Shown: positions 15,336-22,951 of the stretch, in pieces
Position numbering within the stretch: the first letter of the stretch is position 1
Layout of the letters: the number at the start of each line of letters is the position of its first letter
NCBI GenBank assembly: GCA_964389005.1
Contig: CAYMCV010000028.1
Location: forward strand, 1 to 24,018
DNA from: CAYMCV01 sp964389005
Lineage (GTDB): Bacteria; Bacillota; Clostridia; Lachnospirales; Lachnospiraceae
Length of the DNA: 24,018 bases
Direction of reading: 5' to 3'
The notes under the pieces: model-generated
Seen by the model: only the letters and a program-made list of their open reading frames with translations
Database searches by the model: none
Told to the model about the DNA's origin: nothing
Position numbers and translations under genes: made by a program

Positions 15336-18300
15336 TTAACCTCCACCGCTTGTATTGGATAAGGTTACCGTAAAGAGGAGAGTATCGCTGTAAATTCCTG
15401 AATAATCTGTCGTACCGTAAACAGAATAATACAATTTCTTTATTTCAGTTGCTTGTGGTAGGAAGGTCAAACAATTCTCGTTATTAACCACTTTGCTTGA
15501 GGAATTCCTGTTAGAATTGGTGAATAAGGAATACGTTAAAAATATGTCGGCAGGACTTTTTAATTTCCAATTATTTGATGAGTTAATGCTAATCTGAAGA
15601 ACTTCTGTCGTAAAGTTGAATGTTTGTCCGGATATGGTGATTTCACCTTGATTATCATTGATGTCAACAATTTCCGGGATAGTAACGACATAAGAAGGCG
15701 GGTTTACGACTTGTTTGTCTATCGGAGTAATGATTAACTCATCATATATCGGAATCGCATAGGAATTTCCATTTTCATCCAACAACTCCACTTTTAATTT
15801 CATTTGACTGACTTCATTCACAGCAACGGTAACCGTACCGCTACCGTTGCTGTTTTTAACTACAAGAGACGACGGACTCGTCGTTTCTGTTAATAACCAC
15901 TTTATTCTGTTTATTGGAAATCCTGTAGGAGATATGATGGGAGTGAATGTATGTGTCACGCCTCTTTCTATTTCAAAGTCATTACCGATGGATATCGTTG
16001 GTGTTTGAAAAACGATTTTTATGGAACCGGATTCGGATGTATTCAGACCTCCGCTAATCTTTAGTTTAAAATACTTTGTTCCGCTTTGACCTGTAAATTG
16101 TGGCGTTGATTGCCAGAGATACGTCCCGTTTTCTTGATTGCTTACGCCATAGGAAAATTGACCGTCACATGCGTTTTCAGTTCCTGCAGCAGCAAATGTA
16201 AAACTACTCTCTGTAAGCAGACCGGTCGCCGGAGTTGTCAGGGCTAGGCTTATGGGTGTGGCTGTAGCAGCATCATTATCTACGATAACTTCATAGGTTT
16301 TATGCATGCTTGCTGACTGAACAATAATTCTATAAGTGCCATTTGACAACAGTATGGTCAAATCGGCGTTACCGGAATTTTGTGTACCGGTTCCGGATGT
16401 ATAAAAACTTTTCACGAGTTGATCGGATTCGTAAACATAAACATTTACATTTTGACTTCCGTTTGCATTTACAGCATCGGGCAATGTGACTGCCAAGGAA
16501 GTACCGCCAAAGTAGTTAACCGTTCCTATCATACCGGTTTCATTTGTTAGACCTACCAATTGTCCGACTTGTCCGGAATGGATATTTACCGTATTGTTTT
16601 CCGCATTGGAGCCAATTTGTCCAATTGTTCCGCCAAACAGATGTAAGACATTATTGCCGCTACTGCTGATTCTCAAATCTGCAAAGTAATTTATTCCCTG
16701 ATTATTGCTGATTGTTCCGCCATATGCATATAGTATTGACCCGGCGTAGACGGAAAATGCTTGTGCAGGATAAGTTGAATCACCGATACTGAAATTATTC
16801 TGTATGGTTCCGTTTAGGAAAAATAAATTCGATTCGTTCCATAACGAAATGGCTGAACTGTTGTCAGACTCACAATGCTGAATACGAGTATCATATATGA
16901 TTGCTTTGGTATTGACACCATTGAGCATTAAAGCACCGCCGTCACTAAACGAGGATGTAGTTTGCGTCGACGGGTTGAAAGATGTTCTGCAACAAATACA
17001 ATGATCGATGATGCCACCATAAATATTGAGTTTACCGTCAATCGTGTTAATGGCACTTCCACCGTCAGTATCGTTTCCAAGTACTTGATTGTTTTGTAAT
17101 GTAACGCCTCCCCATATGTTAACTTCACCGAATTTATTCTTAATAATGTTTCCGGTGCTACGAGATTTGTCTTTGTAAGAATAGAGTGTGCCGGTGTAAT
17201 CATTTAAATCCGCACCGCCGTCTATTGTCAGCGTTCCAGATAGATTACTTTCAACAAGCGCATTGACAGTTGTGTAGGTTACATACCTTTCGCTTGATGA
17301 TGCGGGGGGAATTGTACCAACTTCGATTGTTTCAACTTCACCGGTGTTAAAATGATATGTAATGGTATTGTTTTGAATAGTACCCCGCCCCAAACTAAGG
17401 ATTGTACTCGCATTATTTAAACTAAACATGTAAGACGCATTCGTGCCGTAACCGAATGCTCTCTTAATTACAAAGTTTCCACTGCTTATAATGCATATAT
17501 TGACATCTGAACCGATCGTAATCGTATTTTGTAGGAGTAAGTTATTTTTTACGGAAACCGTAATTAAACTACCGTTTTGACTAACTGAGATATTATTTGT
17601 TTCAGACTGATTTAATGCCGTTTCATCAAATATGGATGCTATTGCGGTTACTGTCGATGTCGATGTGATTGCTCCACCGGGTGCTTTTACATAAGTTTCA
17701 ACAATAATCTGTTGATTATTCTGCATTGAATTCGGAAAAGACAACGTCCATATATCACCACTGTTCGGAGCGGCAACAGTTGTGATTGCTCCTGTAGATG
17801 TATCTTTATAACAAATGGAGGTGATTTGATAACTATCGGCGGAAGGCTTGGCATAGATATATGCAGTATCGGTAGTATTATTAATCATGTAGTTGTTACC
17901 ACTGATACTGTTCTCGCATTGTTCATCGGAATAGAAAATGAATCCGTTTCCGGTAGATAGTATTAAAGTTGCCCCATTCACAATCGTCCCAATATAGATT
18001 GAGAAACTGTCTGCAACAAACGCTACACTTTGGTTTATCGTGGTTACATCGGTGACGGTTTCGGGAATCATCTCACCGGTATCGTGGTTTTCTTTGATAT
18101 GCGTAATTTCGATGATGCTTGTAGATGATTGCTTCGGTGTAATGATTACCTTCACAGACATATCCGGCGTTGGCTGGAATTCAACATCGCCTTCATCACT
18201 TGGTATCATTATTTTGATATCGTAGGCAAAAATCACTTCCGATTGTGCATTGTCCAAATAATCCTGCAAATAGTCAACGGGGACTTCCGTTACCGACAGA

Positions 18301-19013
18301 TAGGCACCTGCCGGAAAAGCAAGATTACTGTTTACGGTAACCGGATAGGTCTCATGTGTGAGTGTAAGTTCGCCTTCCGGGATATCCGATATTAATTCTT
18401 CATCTTCTATATCCGAAGTCTCATCCAAAATCTCAGTTTCATCTTTTGCATCCGAGGACTTCTCCAAGATATCGCTTTTATCTTCTGCATCCGAAGATTC
18501 CTCCAAAGAATTACATTCATCTTCTGCTGAGGGAATGGTAGGGGATTCAGAAGAATCTGCCGGTTCGCTTGATGGCGGTTCTGCATCGAGAGAATCAGGA
18601 TTATTTGCGATAGGATTGATGTAATCGCATATATGATTGCAAGTGTTCGTAGGTACATCCTCAGAAAATCCGCATGCTGAGTCATGCGTATGACGGCAGT
18701 TTAATACAGTGGAGTAACAATTAACATCACAGGAGTGAGAACAGGGATTCTCACAGGTTTCATTACAGGTATGAATACAAAAAGGGGAGGAAGTATAACA
18801 ACTGCCGTCGTGCACATGATTACAAACTGATGCAGGGCATCCCGTACTGAAACCGCACGCGGCATCATGGGTATGTCCGCACAGACATTGTGCGGTAAGA
18901 TTATCTTGTGCAAATACGGAATTCGGAACCAAACTGCAACACAAGACAAGCGTCATAAAAATTGCCGCAATACGGTGTCTGCCTTTGTGTAGTTGGGAGA
19001 TTTTGATTGTCAT
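15336..19013 (-). CDS. Large secreted multi-domain surface protein with Cys/His head, beta-helix and C-terminal subunit-like module
   Basis: A 1225-aa exported protein. The signal peptide covers 1-35 (hydrophobic 15-29, cleavage after VFA). Residues about 43-135 hold about 16 Cys and several CxHxHD..C units (CGHTHDAACGF, CNHVHDGSCY, CRHTHDSACGF). Residues about 140-210 are acidic with repeated SSDAxD/ILE units. Residues about 600-870 look like a right-handed beta-helix with many GGTI and NIxGG turns. An Ig-like part follows, and residues 1102-1225 form a module with SYVVTIP at its start and GIYSDTLLFTVTL at its end, the same pattern as in the three small secreted proteins at 21786-23407. No LPXTG, C-terminal membrane span or SLH domain is seen. 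The RBS is CGGAGGTGG. It is likely an adhesin or structural surface protein under the operator at 19120-19153. Confidence 0.85.
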   Translation of the reverse strand: MTIKISQLHKGRHRIAAIFMTLVLCCSLVPNSVFAQDNLTAQCLCGHTHDAACGFSTGCPASVCNHVHDGSCYTSSPFCIHTCNETCENPCSHSCDVNCYSTVLNCRHTHDSACGFSEDVPTNTCNHICDYINPIANNPDSLDAEPPSSEPADSSESPTIPSAEDECNSLEESSDAEDKSDILEKSSDAKDETEILDETSDIEDEELISDIPEGELTLTHETYPVTVNSNLAFPAGAYLSVTEVPVDYLQDYLDNAQSEVIFAYDIKIMIPSDEGDVEFQPTPDMSVKVIITPKQSSTSIIEITHIKENHDTGEMIPETVTDVTTINQSVAFVADSFSIYIGTIVNGATLILSTGNGFIFYSDEQCENSISGNNYMINNTTDTAYIYAKPSADSYQITSICYKDTSTGAITTVAAPNSGDIWTLSFPNSMQNNQQIIVETYVKAPGGAITSTSTVTAIASIFDETALNQSETNNISVSQNGSLITVSVKNNLLLQNTITIGSDVNICIISSGNFVIKRAFGYGTNASYMFSLNNASTILSLGRGTIQNNTITYHFNTGEVETIEVGTIPPASSSERYVTYTTVNALVESNLSGTLTIDGGADLNDYTGTLYSYKDKSRSTGNIIKNKFGEVNIWGGVTLQNNQVLGNDTDGGSAINTIDGKLNIYGGIIDHCICCRTSFNPSTQTTSSFSDGGALMLNGVNTKAIIYDTRIQHCESDNSSAISLWNESNLFFLNGTIQNNFSIGDSTYPAQAFSVYAGSILYAYGGTISNNQGINYFADLRISSSGNNVLHLFGGTIGQIGSNAENNTVNIHSGQVGQLVGLTNETGMIGTVNYFGGTSLAVTLPDAVNANGSQNVNVYVYESDQLVKSFYTSGTGTQNSGNADLTILLSNGTYRIIVQSASMHKTYEVIVDNDAATATPISLALTTPATGLLTESSFTFAAAGTENACDGQFSYGVSNQENGTYLWQSTPQFTGQSGTKYFKLKISGGLNTSESGSIKIVFQTPTISIGNDFEIERGVTHTFTPIISPTGFPINRIKWLLTETTSPSSLVVKNSNGSGTVTVAVNEVSQMKLKVELLDENGNSYAIPIYDELIITPIDKQVVNPPSYVVTIPEIVDINDNQGEITISGQTFNFTTEVLQISINSSNNWKLKSPADIFLTYSLFTNSNRNSSSKVVNNENCLTFLPQATEIKKLYYSVYGTTDYSGIYSDTLLFTVTLSNTSGGG

Positions 19014-19062
19014 AAAACCACCTCCGATATATGGTTGCCGGTTCTGAATTACTCGTTCGCAT

Positions 19063-19081
19063 AATGATAGGTACTATCATT
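19063..19081. promoter_or_regulatory. Perfect palindrome at the start site of the surface protein promoter
   Basis: AATGATAG-GTA-CTATCATT has 8-bp arms and a 3-base centre. It overlaps the -10 edge and the predicted start of the surface gene promoter, a position suited to repressor binding. The other promoter of the pair keeps one half of it (AATGAT(A/T)GTAC) but not the second half. Confidence 0.6.
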
Positions 19082-19107
19082 AAACCCTTTTTAACTAAAT
19101 TTTTCAA
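19079..19107 (-). promoter_or_regulatory. Promoter P1 of the surface protein gene
   Basis: TTGAAA (19107-19102), 17 bases, TTTAAT (19084-19079). Leader of about 60 bases to the ATG. The palindrome TGGCAATTGCCA ends 15 bases upstream of the -35, the same distance as at P2. Confidence 0.8.
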
Positions 19108-19119
19108 TAAATTCCAAAG

Positions 19120-19153
19120 AAGTGGCAATTGCCAAAGTGGCAATTAAGTTGCC
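19120..19153. promoter_or_regulatory. Operator of P1: TGGCAATTGCCA palindrome plus upstream copy
   Basis: A perfect 12-bp palindrome TGGCAATTGCCA (19123-19134) is followed by a second, spaced palindrome (GGCAA-N5-TTGCC on the - strand, 19139-19153), 20 bases away in phase. The centre of the first lies near -57 relative to the predicted start, an activator-like position. The likely ligand is the neighbouring 516-aa regulator (inference). Confidence 0.8.
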
Positions 19154-19184
19154 GGAGCGGAGTATTCAATAAGCCGTATCATAA

Positions 19185-19218
19185 GAAAGCCTCACCGGCG
19201 CATCGCGGTGAGGCTTTC
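19185..19218 (-). terminator. Terminator of the regulator gene
   Basis: A perfect 13-bp GC-rich stem GAAAGCCTCACCG / CGGTGAGGCTTTC with an 8-base loop, 33 bases after the regulator stop. The - strand continues TTATGAT, so the T tract is short, but the stem is strong. Confidence 0.8.
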
Positions 19219-19250
19219 AAGGGAAAAGGGAAATGGAGGGATATATCTTT

Positions 19251-20801
19251 TTAGGAAATAATCTGCATACGTTTGGCTTTAATCAGACCGACTTCCTGTC
19301 GTAAGCGTGTAACAATGTCGCTTCTCGAAGTTGTGCTGGATTTCTCTCGCGTCAGTGTATTTAAGTAACTGACCAAAGAAACCGCAAAACTTTGCTCGGT
19401 AACTTCGAATAAAGCAAACGGATCGCTTTCTTTAATAAGAAGCACATGATGATTACCTTTGGTGTAGATGACAACATTGTCAAGTTCACTGGAATCCAGC
19501 AGCACTACATGGTAATTTGGATAGGTCTCCAAGTAGTTAATGATGCTTTCAACATGCTGTATATACTCTTCGGTAGTGTAGTAGAGAGGTTCCGAATTCG
19601 CAATCGTTCCCGGAATCGGTTCGGTTCCCGCAAGAACATCTTTATAATTTGGAAGACATAGGATATCCGTAATCGTAAAATGGCTCATGACTTCGATTTT
19701 GTTCTGTTCGGCCTCTTCATAGCAATCAAAAACCTTTGATAAGTGAACTGATGCACGTTTTCGCATACTGTCATGTGCAACCTTTGGTATGGTGTGTGCC
19801 GATAAACAATGCGATTTGTAGACACCGTTGTCCGTAATCATCGAGATATTTCGAATTTGCGACAGAATCTGATCCTTTTCGGAAACTGTGTATACCGACA
19901 TGACACTACGACATCTGCGGACGATATCATTGAAGTAAGCATTGAAGGAATTGGTCATACCGCGCTCTGTAGCGACAAATGTCATTTCCGCATCCTTCAT
20001 TCCGTATAAAGAAGCGGAGTAAAAAGCAATGACATTGGGAACAACCAAAATTGTTCTCCGATGCAACTCGTCACGAGCCCACGGATAAAAGAACATTTTC
20101 AGGGATCCGGCCATGTATGCCGGCAACCAACGCTCAATATCTCTGAATGAACTTTCGATATTCTGCGAAGGGGGCTGAACGCGAATGAATTTGTAGCCGC
20201 GTTCGGTCATTTCTTTTATACCGGACGCCACCTGTCTTGAAAATTTCTCATCCTCTAAGAGCCACACGTCCGATTCGTCCGAAAAGATGTAGATTGCACA
20301 AGGCGTACCGCGTGACAATAAAAATGAGAAGAAACGAAGCAGAGCTTGTCTCTTTCCGAGATTTTTTTGATATGAAATTAAATCCGTATTTGCAAAAGGA
20401 GAGGGTGCAATTTCTGAGTCTATACTGACAACCTCCGGTGAGTTCGGAAGGAAGTTGTTGATTCGATTCAAGAAACGATGCATTTCTTTATTGGAAGAAA
20501 CAGGATCTTTGTTGGTCAGATAGGTATAGATGATATCCGCAATCTGTAACTGTGTAACATCGGTATGCAGTCGCTGGTCGCCGGTTAACTCGAATAAACC
20601 GGTCATGCGATAGCCGCTGTCAAAGTATGAAGATAAATAATTGGAGATATCTCGCAGAATCGCAGGATTTCCGGGCATCTTTCTTGCACCGGTTCGAAAG
20701 CGACTGATTTGTGCGGAATCAATATTGATTGCCTTTGCCAGGGAGTTTCCCTTAACAGAGGTCAGCGCCAGTAAAGCCGAAAACTTTTCATTAAATTCCA
20801 T
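19251..20801 (-). CDS. HTH-type transcriptional regulator with large unknown sensor domain
   Basis: A 516-aa cytoplasmic protein. Residues about 5-60 look like a Cro/C1-type helix-turn-helix (GNSLAKAINIDSAQISRFRTGARKMP, with IDSAQISRFRTG as turn and recognition helix). The remaining roughly 450 residues match no family I recognise; they are a mixed alpha/beta region with CAIYIFSDESDVWLL, TILVVPNVIAFYSASL and, near the end, YHVVLLDSSELDNVVIY, perhaps a ligand-sensing or protein-sensing domain. The start is ATG 20801, with GAGGGGGGAG 4 bases upstream. It lies between the surface protein gene and the oppositely oriented five-gene run, and the same palindrome stands before all three units, so it is probably their regulator and may control itself. 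Confidence 0.82.
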   Translation of the reverse strand: MEFNEKFSALLALTSVKGNSLAKAINIDSAQISRFRTGARKMPGNPAILRDISNYLSSYFDSGYRMTGLFELTGDQRLHTDVTQLQIADIIYTYLTNKDPVSSNKEMHRFLNRINNFLPNSPEVVSIDSEIAPSPFANTDLISYQKNLGKRQALLRFFSFLLSRGTPCAIYIFSDESDVWLLEDEKFSRQVASGIKEMTERGYKFIRVQPPSQNIESSFRDIERWLPAYMAGSLKMFFYPWARDELHRRTILVVPNVIAFYSASLYGMKDAEMTFVATERGMTNSFNAYFNDIVRRCRSVMSVYTVSEKDQILSQIRNISMITDNGVYKSHCLSAHTIPKVAHDSMRKRASVHLSKVFDCYEEAEQNKIEVMSHFTITDILCLPNYKDVLAGTEPIPGTIANSEPLYYTTEEYIQHVESIINYLETYPNYHVVLLDSSELDNVVIYTKGNHHVLLIKESDPFALFEVTEQSFAVSLVSYLNTLTREKSSTTSRSDIVTRLRQEVGLIKAKRMQIIS

Positions 20802-20919
20802 AAAACTCCCCCCTCTTTAGTTAAAAAAAGCGCATTTGCATGCAATTCTTGCTGTAGTATTTCATTTTCCCATCCCGTTGTGTGTGAATATTTCTTAATT
20901 TAAGTTCAATTGTAAGACA

Positions 20920-20948
20920 ATTATAACAGTTCATTTTAAAAGGTACAA
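20920..20948 (-). promoter_or_regulatory. SigA promoter of the regulator gene
   Basis: TTGTAC (20948-20943), 17 bases, TATAAT (20925-20920). It points away from P2 and lies 33 bases from the nearest operator half-site, with a leader of about 110 bases. An ATTGT-AAG-ACAAT palindrome sits over the predicted start region. Confidence 0.85.
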
Positions 20949-20980
20949 GTTATGTTAAGGTTTTTTAAAGTAAAGTTGTT

Positions 20981-21017
20981 TTGGCAATTACATTGACGTT
21001 TATGGCAATTGCCACTT
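20981..21017. promoter_or_regulatory. Operator between regulator gene and P2: TGGCAATTGCCA plus half-site
   Basis: The perfect palindrome TGGCAATTGCCA is at 21003-21014, followed by CTT, identical over 16 bases with the P1 operator read in the direction of its gene (TGGCAATTGCCACTTC). A half-site TTGGCAATT lies 21 bases upstream (20982-20990), two helical turns away. It stands between the divergent regulator promoter and P2. Confidence 0.85.
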
Positions 21018-21029
21018 CCGCCGGAATCA

Positions 21030-21058
21030 TTGTATCTTTGGGTGGCATGGTGTTTAAT
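21030..21058 (+). promoter_or_regulatory. Promoter P2 of the secreted-protein run
   Basis: TTGTAT (21030-21035), 17 bases, TTTAAT (21053-21058), continued by GATTGTAC. It aligns with P1: same operator distance (15 bases), same spacer length, and TTTAATGAT(A/T)GTAC identical at 13 of 14 positions. Leader of about 90 bases to the first gene. Confidence 0.8.
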
Positions 21059-21152
21059 GATTGTACAGTAACATACGAGCATTGCCTACAAATATAGGAC
21101 TTGGGGCGGATGAAAAAGAGCCATACAAATAATGAAGAAAGAAGGGATGCGG

Positions 21153-21698
21153 ATGAACAATAAAAAATGGCTGAAGCGAGTGTTGGTTGGAGTTACCATC
21201 CTATTGTTAATGTTGGGGGGCGTCGTCTTCGGAATGAATTTTCGGACATGGTTTCCGCAGACGGAGAGCACAGACGATAATATATCGGCAGACAGTGGAG
21301 GCCAAAAGTTAAAAGTTGACCCGGGGGCGGGAGAATATGTTGAACCAATAGAGCAAGCAAATGAGAATCAAGGCGAAGGCATTGCGATTCCCGGATGGGG
21401 ATATATCACAATTCCCGCAGGAGAAACGGATATTGCGGTTGATTTCCCGAATCCGGAAGCAAACGCAGAGAAGTATTATTTATCTTTTGAATTAAGGTTG
21501 AAAGACTCGGGAGAGGTGTTGTACGCATCGGAACTGGTACCGCCGGGACAGACAATTCAGAACATTACACTTTCCAGAGCATTGGAGGAAGGGAATTATC
21601 AGGCGGTGATTCATGTACAGCCGTACAAGATGGATGAGAATCAGACCCCGACCAACAATGCTGATATGGAGACAGAACTCGTTGTATTTAAAAATTAA
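21153..21698 (+). CDS. Membrane-anchored small extracytoplasmic protein
   Basis: A 181-aa protein with a single N-terminal membrane span (residues about 9-28, MNNKKWLKRVLVGV onward). A flexible acidic linker of about 40 residues leads into a compact beta domain beginning IAIPGWGYITIPAGETDI and containing the pattern KYYLSFELRL, LVPPGQTIQNITLSRAL, VIHVQPYKM and TPTNNADMETELVV. From memory, similar small proteins recur next to small secreted beta proteins in Lachnospiraceae, but I know no function. ATG 21153 is chosen because AGAAGGG lies 6 bases upstream; the in-frame ATGs at 21132 and 21147 have no such site. It is the first gene of the run behind P2 and is perhaps the membrane base or assembly partner of the secreted subunits. 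Confidence 0.8.
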   Translation: MNNKKWLKRVLVGVTILLLMLGGVVFGMNFRTWFPQTESTDDNISADSGGQKLKVDPGAGEYVEPIEQANENQGEGIAIPGWGYITIPAGETDIAVDFPNPEANAEKYYLSFELRLKDSGEVLYASELVPPGQTIQNITLSRALEEGNYQAVIHVQPYKMDENQTPTNNADMETELVVFKN

Positions 21699-21700
21699 CC

Positions 21701-21739
21701 GGTGTTTGATTTCGGTTATATGTAATGAATCAAATCACC
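21701..21739 (+). other. Intercistronic hairpin after the 181-aa gene
   Basis: GGTGTTTGATT pairs with AATCAAA-T-CACC (11 bp with one bulge, 16-base loop), 2 bases after the stop. No T-run follows, so it is not a standard terminator; it may stabilise or segment the mRNA. A second small hairpin, GTCGCA-GGA-TGCGAC at 21747-21761, lies just before the next ribosome site. Confidence 0.6.
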
Positions 21740-21785
21740 AAGCGAAGTCGCAGGATGCGACGGATCGTTTGAAAGGAGGCAATTT

Positions 21786-22295
21786 ATGAAGAATCAGAAA
21801 AAAGTGATTGCAATGTTATTGATTATGATATTGACGGTGTGCTTCGCAATGCCGGTAGGGGCAACGGGTACGCAGAGTATTACGGGCACGGGAGAGGCTG
21901 CAGGAAAGAGTACATCTGTTACCTATGACGTGTCACAGGCATTTACCGTTACGATTCCCGAAAGTGTTACCTTTGATACGGTAAGTAGAATAGGAAGCGG
22001 TACAGTCACCGTGACAAATTGTCTTATTCAGCATGGACAAACACTGAAAGTTACTATAAAAGCGGCAAGCAACTACGATGCGGTGAAGGGATTCCGTTTA
22101 CGAGACGGTAGTAAGGACAGTTATATTGAGTATTCCATAAAAAAAGACGGTGATTCATTAGCAATCAATACTGCTTTTCTCAGTGTAGTCGCAGGAAACG
22201 ATAGCGGTAGCGCGACTCTCAATTTTGAAGCAGCGGCTCCGACCAAAGTGGGTGATTATGCAGACTCTTTAACATTTACAGTTGCAGTAGAATAG
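21786..22295 (+). CDS. Small secreted beta-sandwich protein, copy 1
   Basis: A 169-aa exported protein. The signal peptide covers residues 1-27 (cleavage after VGA). The mature part is about 142 aa, rich in Thr, Ser, Val and Gly, and reads as alternating beta strands. It opens with SVTYDVSQAFTVTIP, has SNYDAVKGFRLRDGS in the middle, and ends with GDYADSLTFTVAVE. The YxVTIP start and the (Y)SDTLxFTV end recur in its two neighbours and in the C-terminus of the 1225-aa protein. No cysteines and no cell-wall signal. The strong RBS AAAGGAGG is 6 bases from the ATG. It could be a fibre or coat subunit; the fold resembles pilin-like or WxL-like sandwiches, but the family is not certain. Confidence 0.85.
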   Translation: MKNQKKVIAMLLIMILTVCFAMPVGATGTQSITGTGEAAGKSTSVTYDVSQAFTVTIPESVTFDTVSRIGSGTVTVTNCLIQHGQTLKVTIKAASNYDAVKGFRLRDGSKDSYIEYSIKKDGDSLAINTAFLSVVAGNDSGSATLNFEAAAPTKVGDYADSLTFTVAVE

Positions 22296-22359
22296 CGAAT
22301 GTAGTAGAGATATTGAATCAACACATCGTATCTGGACAATCAATCACATAGCGCAAAAT

Positions 22360-22378
22360 ATTGTCTGTAAATGACAAT
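22360..22378 (+). other. Intercistronic hairpin before the second secreted protein
   Basis: ATTGTC-TGTAAAT-GACAAT, 6-bp arms with a 7-base loop, framed by GCGC (22351) and GCGC (22380). It lies 20 bases before the start codon, so it may affect translation. No T-run follows. Confidence 0.45.
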
Positions 22379-22398
22379 GGCGCAGAAAAGAGGTTATT

Positions 22399-22908
22399 AT
22401 GAAGAAAATAGTATCGATTATGTTAGTTATGATTTTGGTTATGGGAATGTCGTTACCGGTAATGGCGTCTGAAGACAGTGGAGCGCTCGGAGATGGAAAC
22501 ACAACAGCGCTTTCGTTTGAAGTCGCACCAAGCTATATAATTACGATCCCAACTGCCATTAATGATGCAAGTCCAACCGGAGAATATAAGGTAAATCAGA
22601 ATACATTACTGAATGCAGCACAAAAAATACAGTTCAAAATTTCGGGTGCATCAAATTACGATGAAGAAAATAGTTTGTTTCGGCTACAGAATGGAAGTGA
22701 TACTACTGTGTACTTACCATATACCATGACGAAACCCGGTACAACAGAGCCGGAGGTAATTGACATGAATAGTGTTTTTTTGGAAGCGGATGCGGCACAG
22801 GCATATACTGGGACAAGCATTATATTGACTTGTAATCTCGGAACAGCGATTGCCGCAGGTACTTATTCGGATACACTTACAATTACAGTAAGCGTGGTAA
22901 ATAAGTAA
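22399..22908 (+). CDS. Small secreted beta-sandwich protein, copy 2
   Basis: A 169-aa exported protein, paralogous to the one before it. The signal peptide covers residues 1-23 (cleavage after VMA). The mature part starts SEDSGALGDGNTTALSFEV, then SYIITIP, later SNYDEENSLFRLQNGS aligned with SNYDAVKGFRLRDGS of copy 1, and ends AGTYSDTLTITVSVVNK. The same length as copy 1 and the shared central motif suggest duplication, with much divergence since. The RBS is AGAGG. It is 103 bases from the preceding gene, so a separate mRNA start is possible, but no good promoter is seen. Confidence 0.85.
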   Translation: MKKIVSIMLVMILVMGMSLPVMASEDSGALGDGNTTALSFEVAPSYIITIPTAINDASPTGEYKVNQNTLLNAAQKIQFKISGASNYDEENSLFRLQNGSDTTVYLPYTMTKPGTTEPEVIDMNSVFLEADAAQAYTGTSIILTCNLGTAIAAGTYSDTLTITVSVVNK

Positions 22909-22951
22909 AAATTCATAGTCTCACAAAAATACAACCAAAGGAGGTGTCGCC

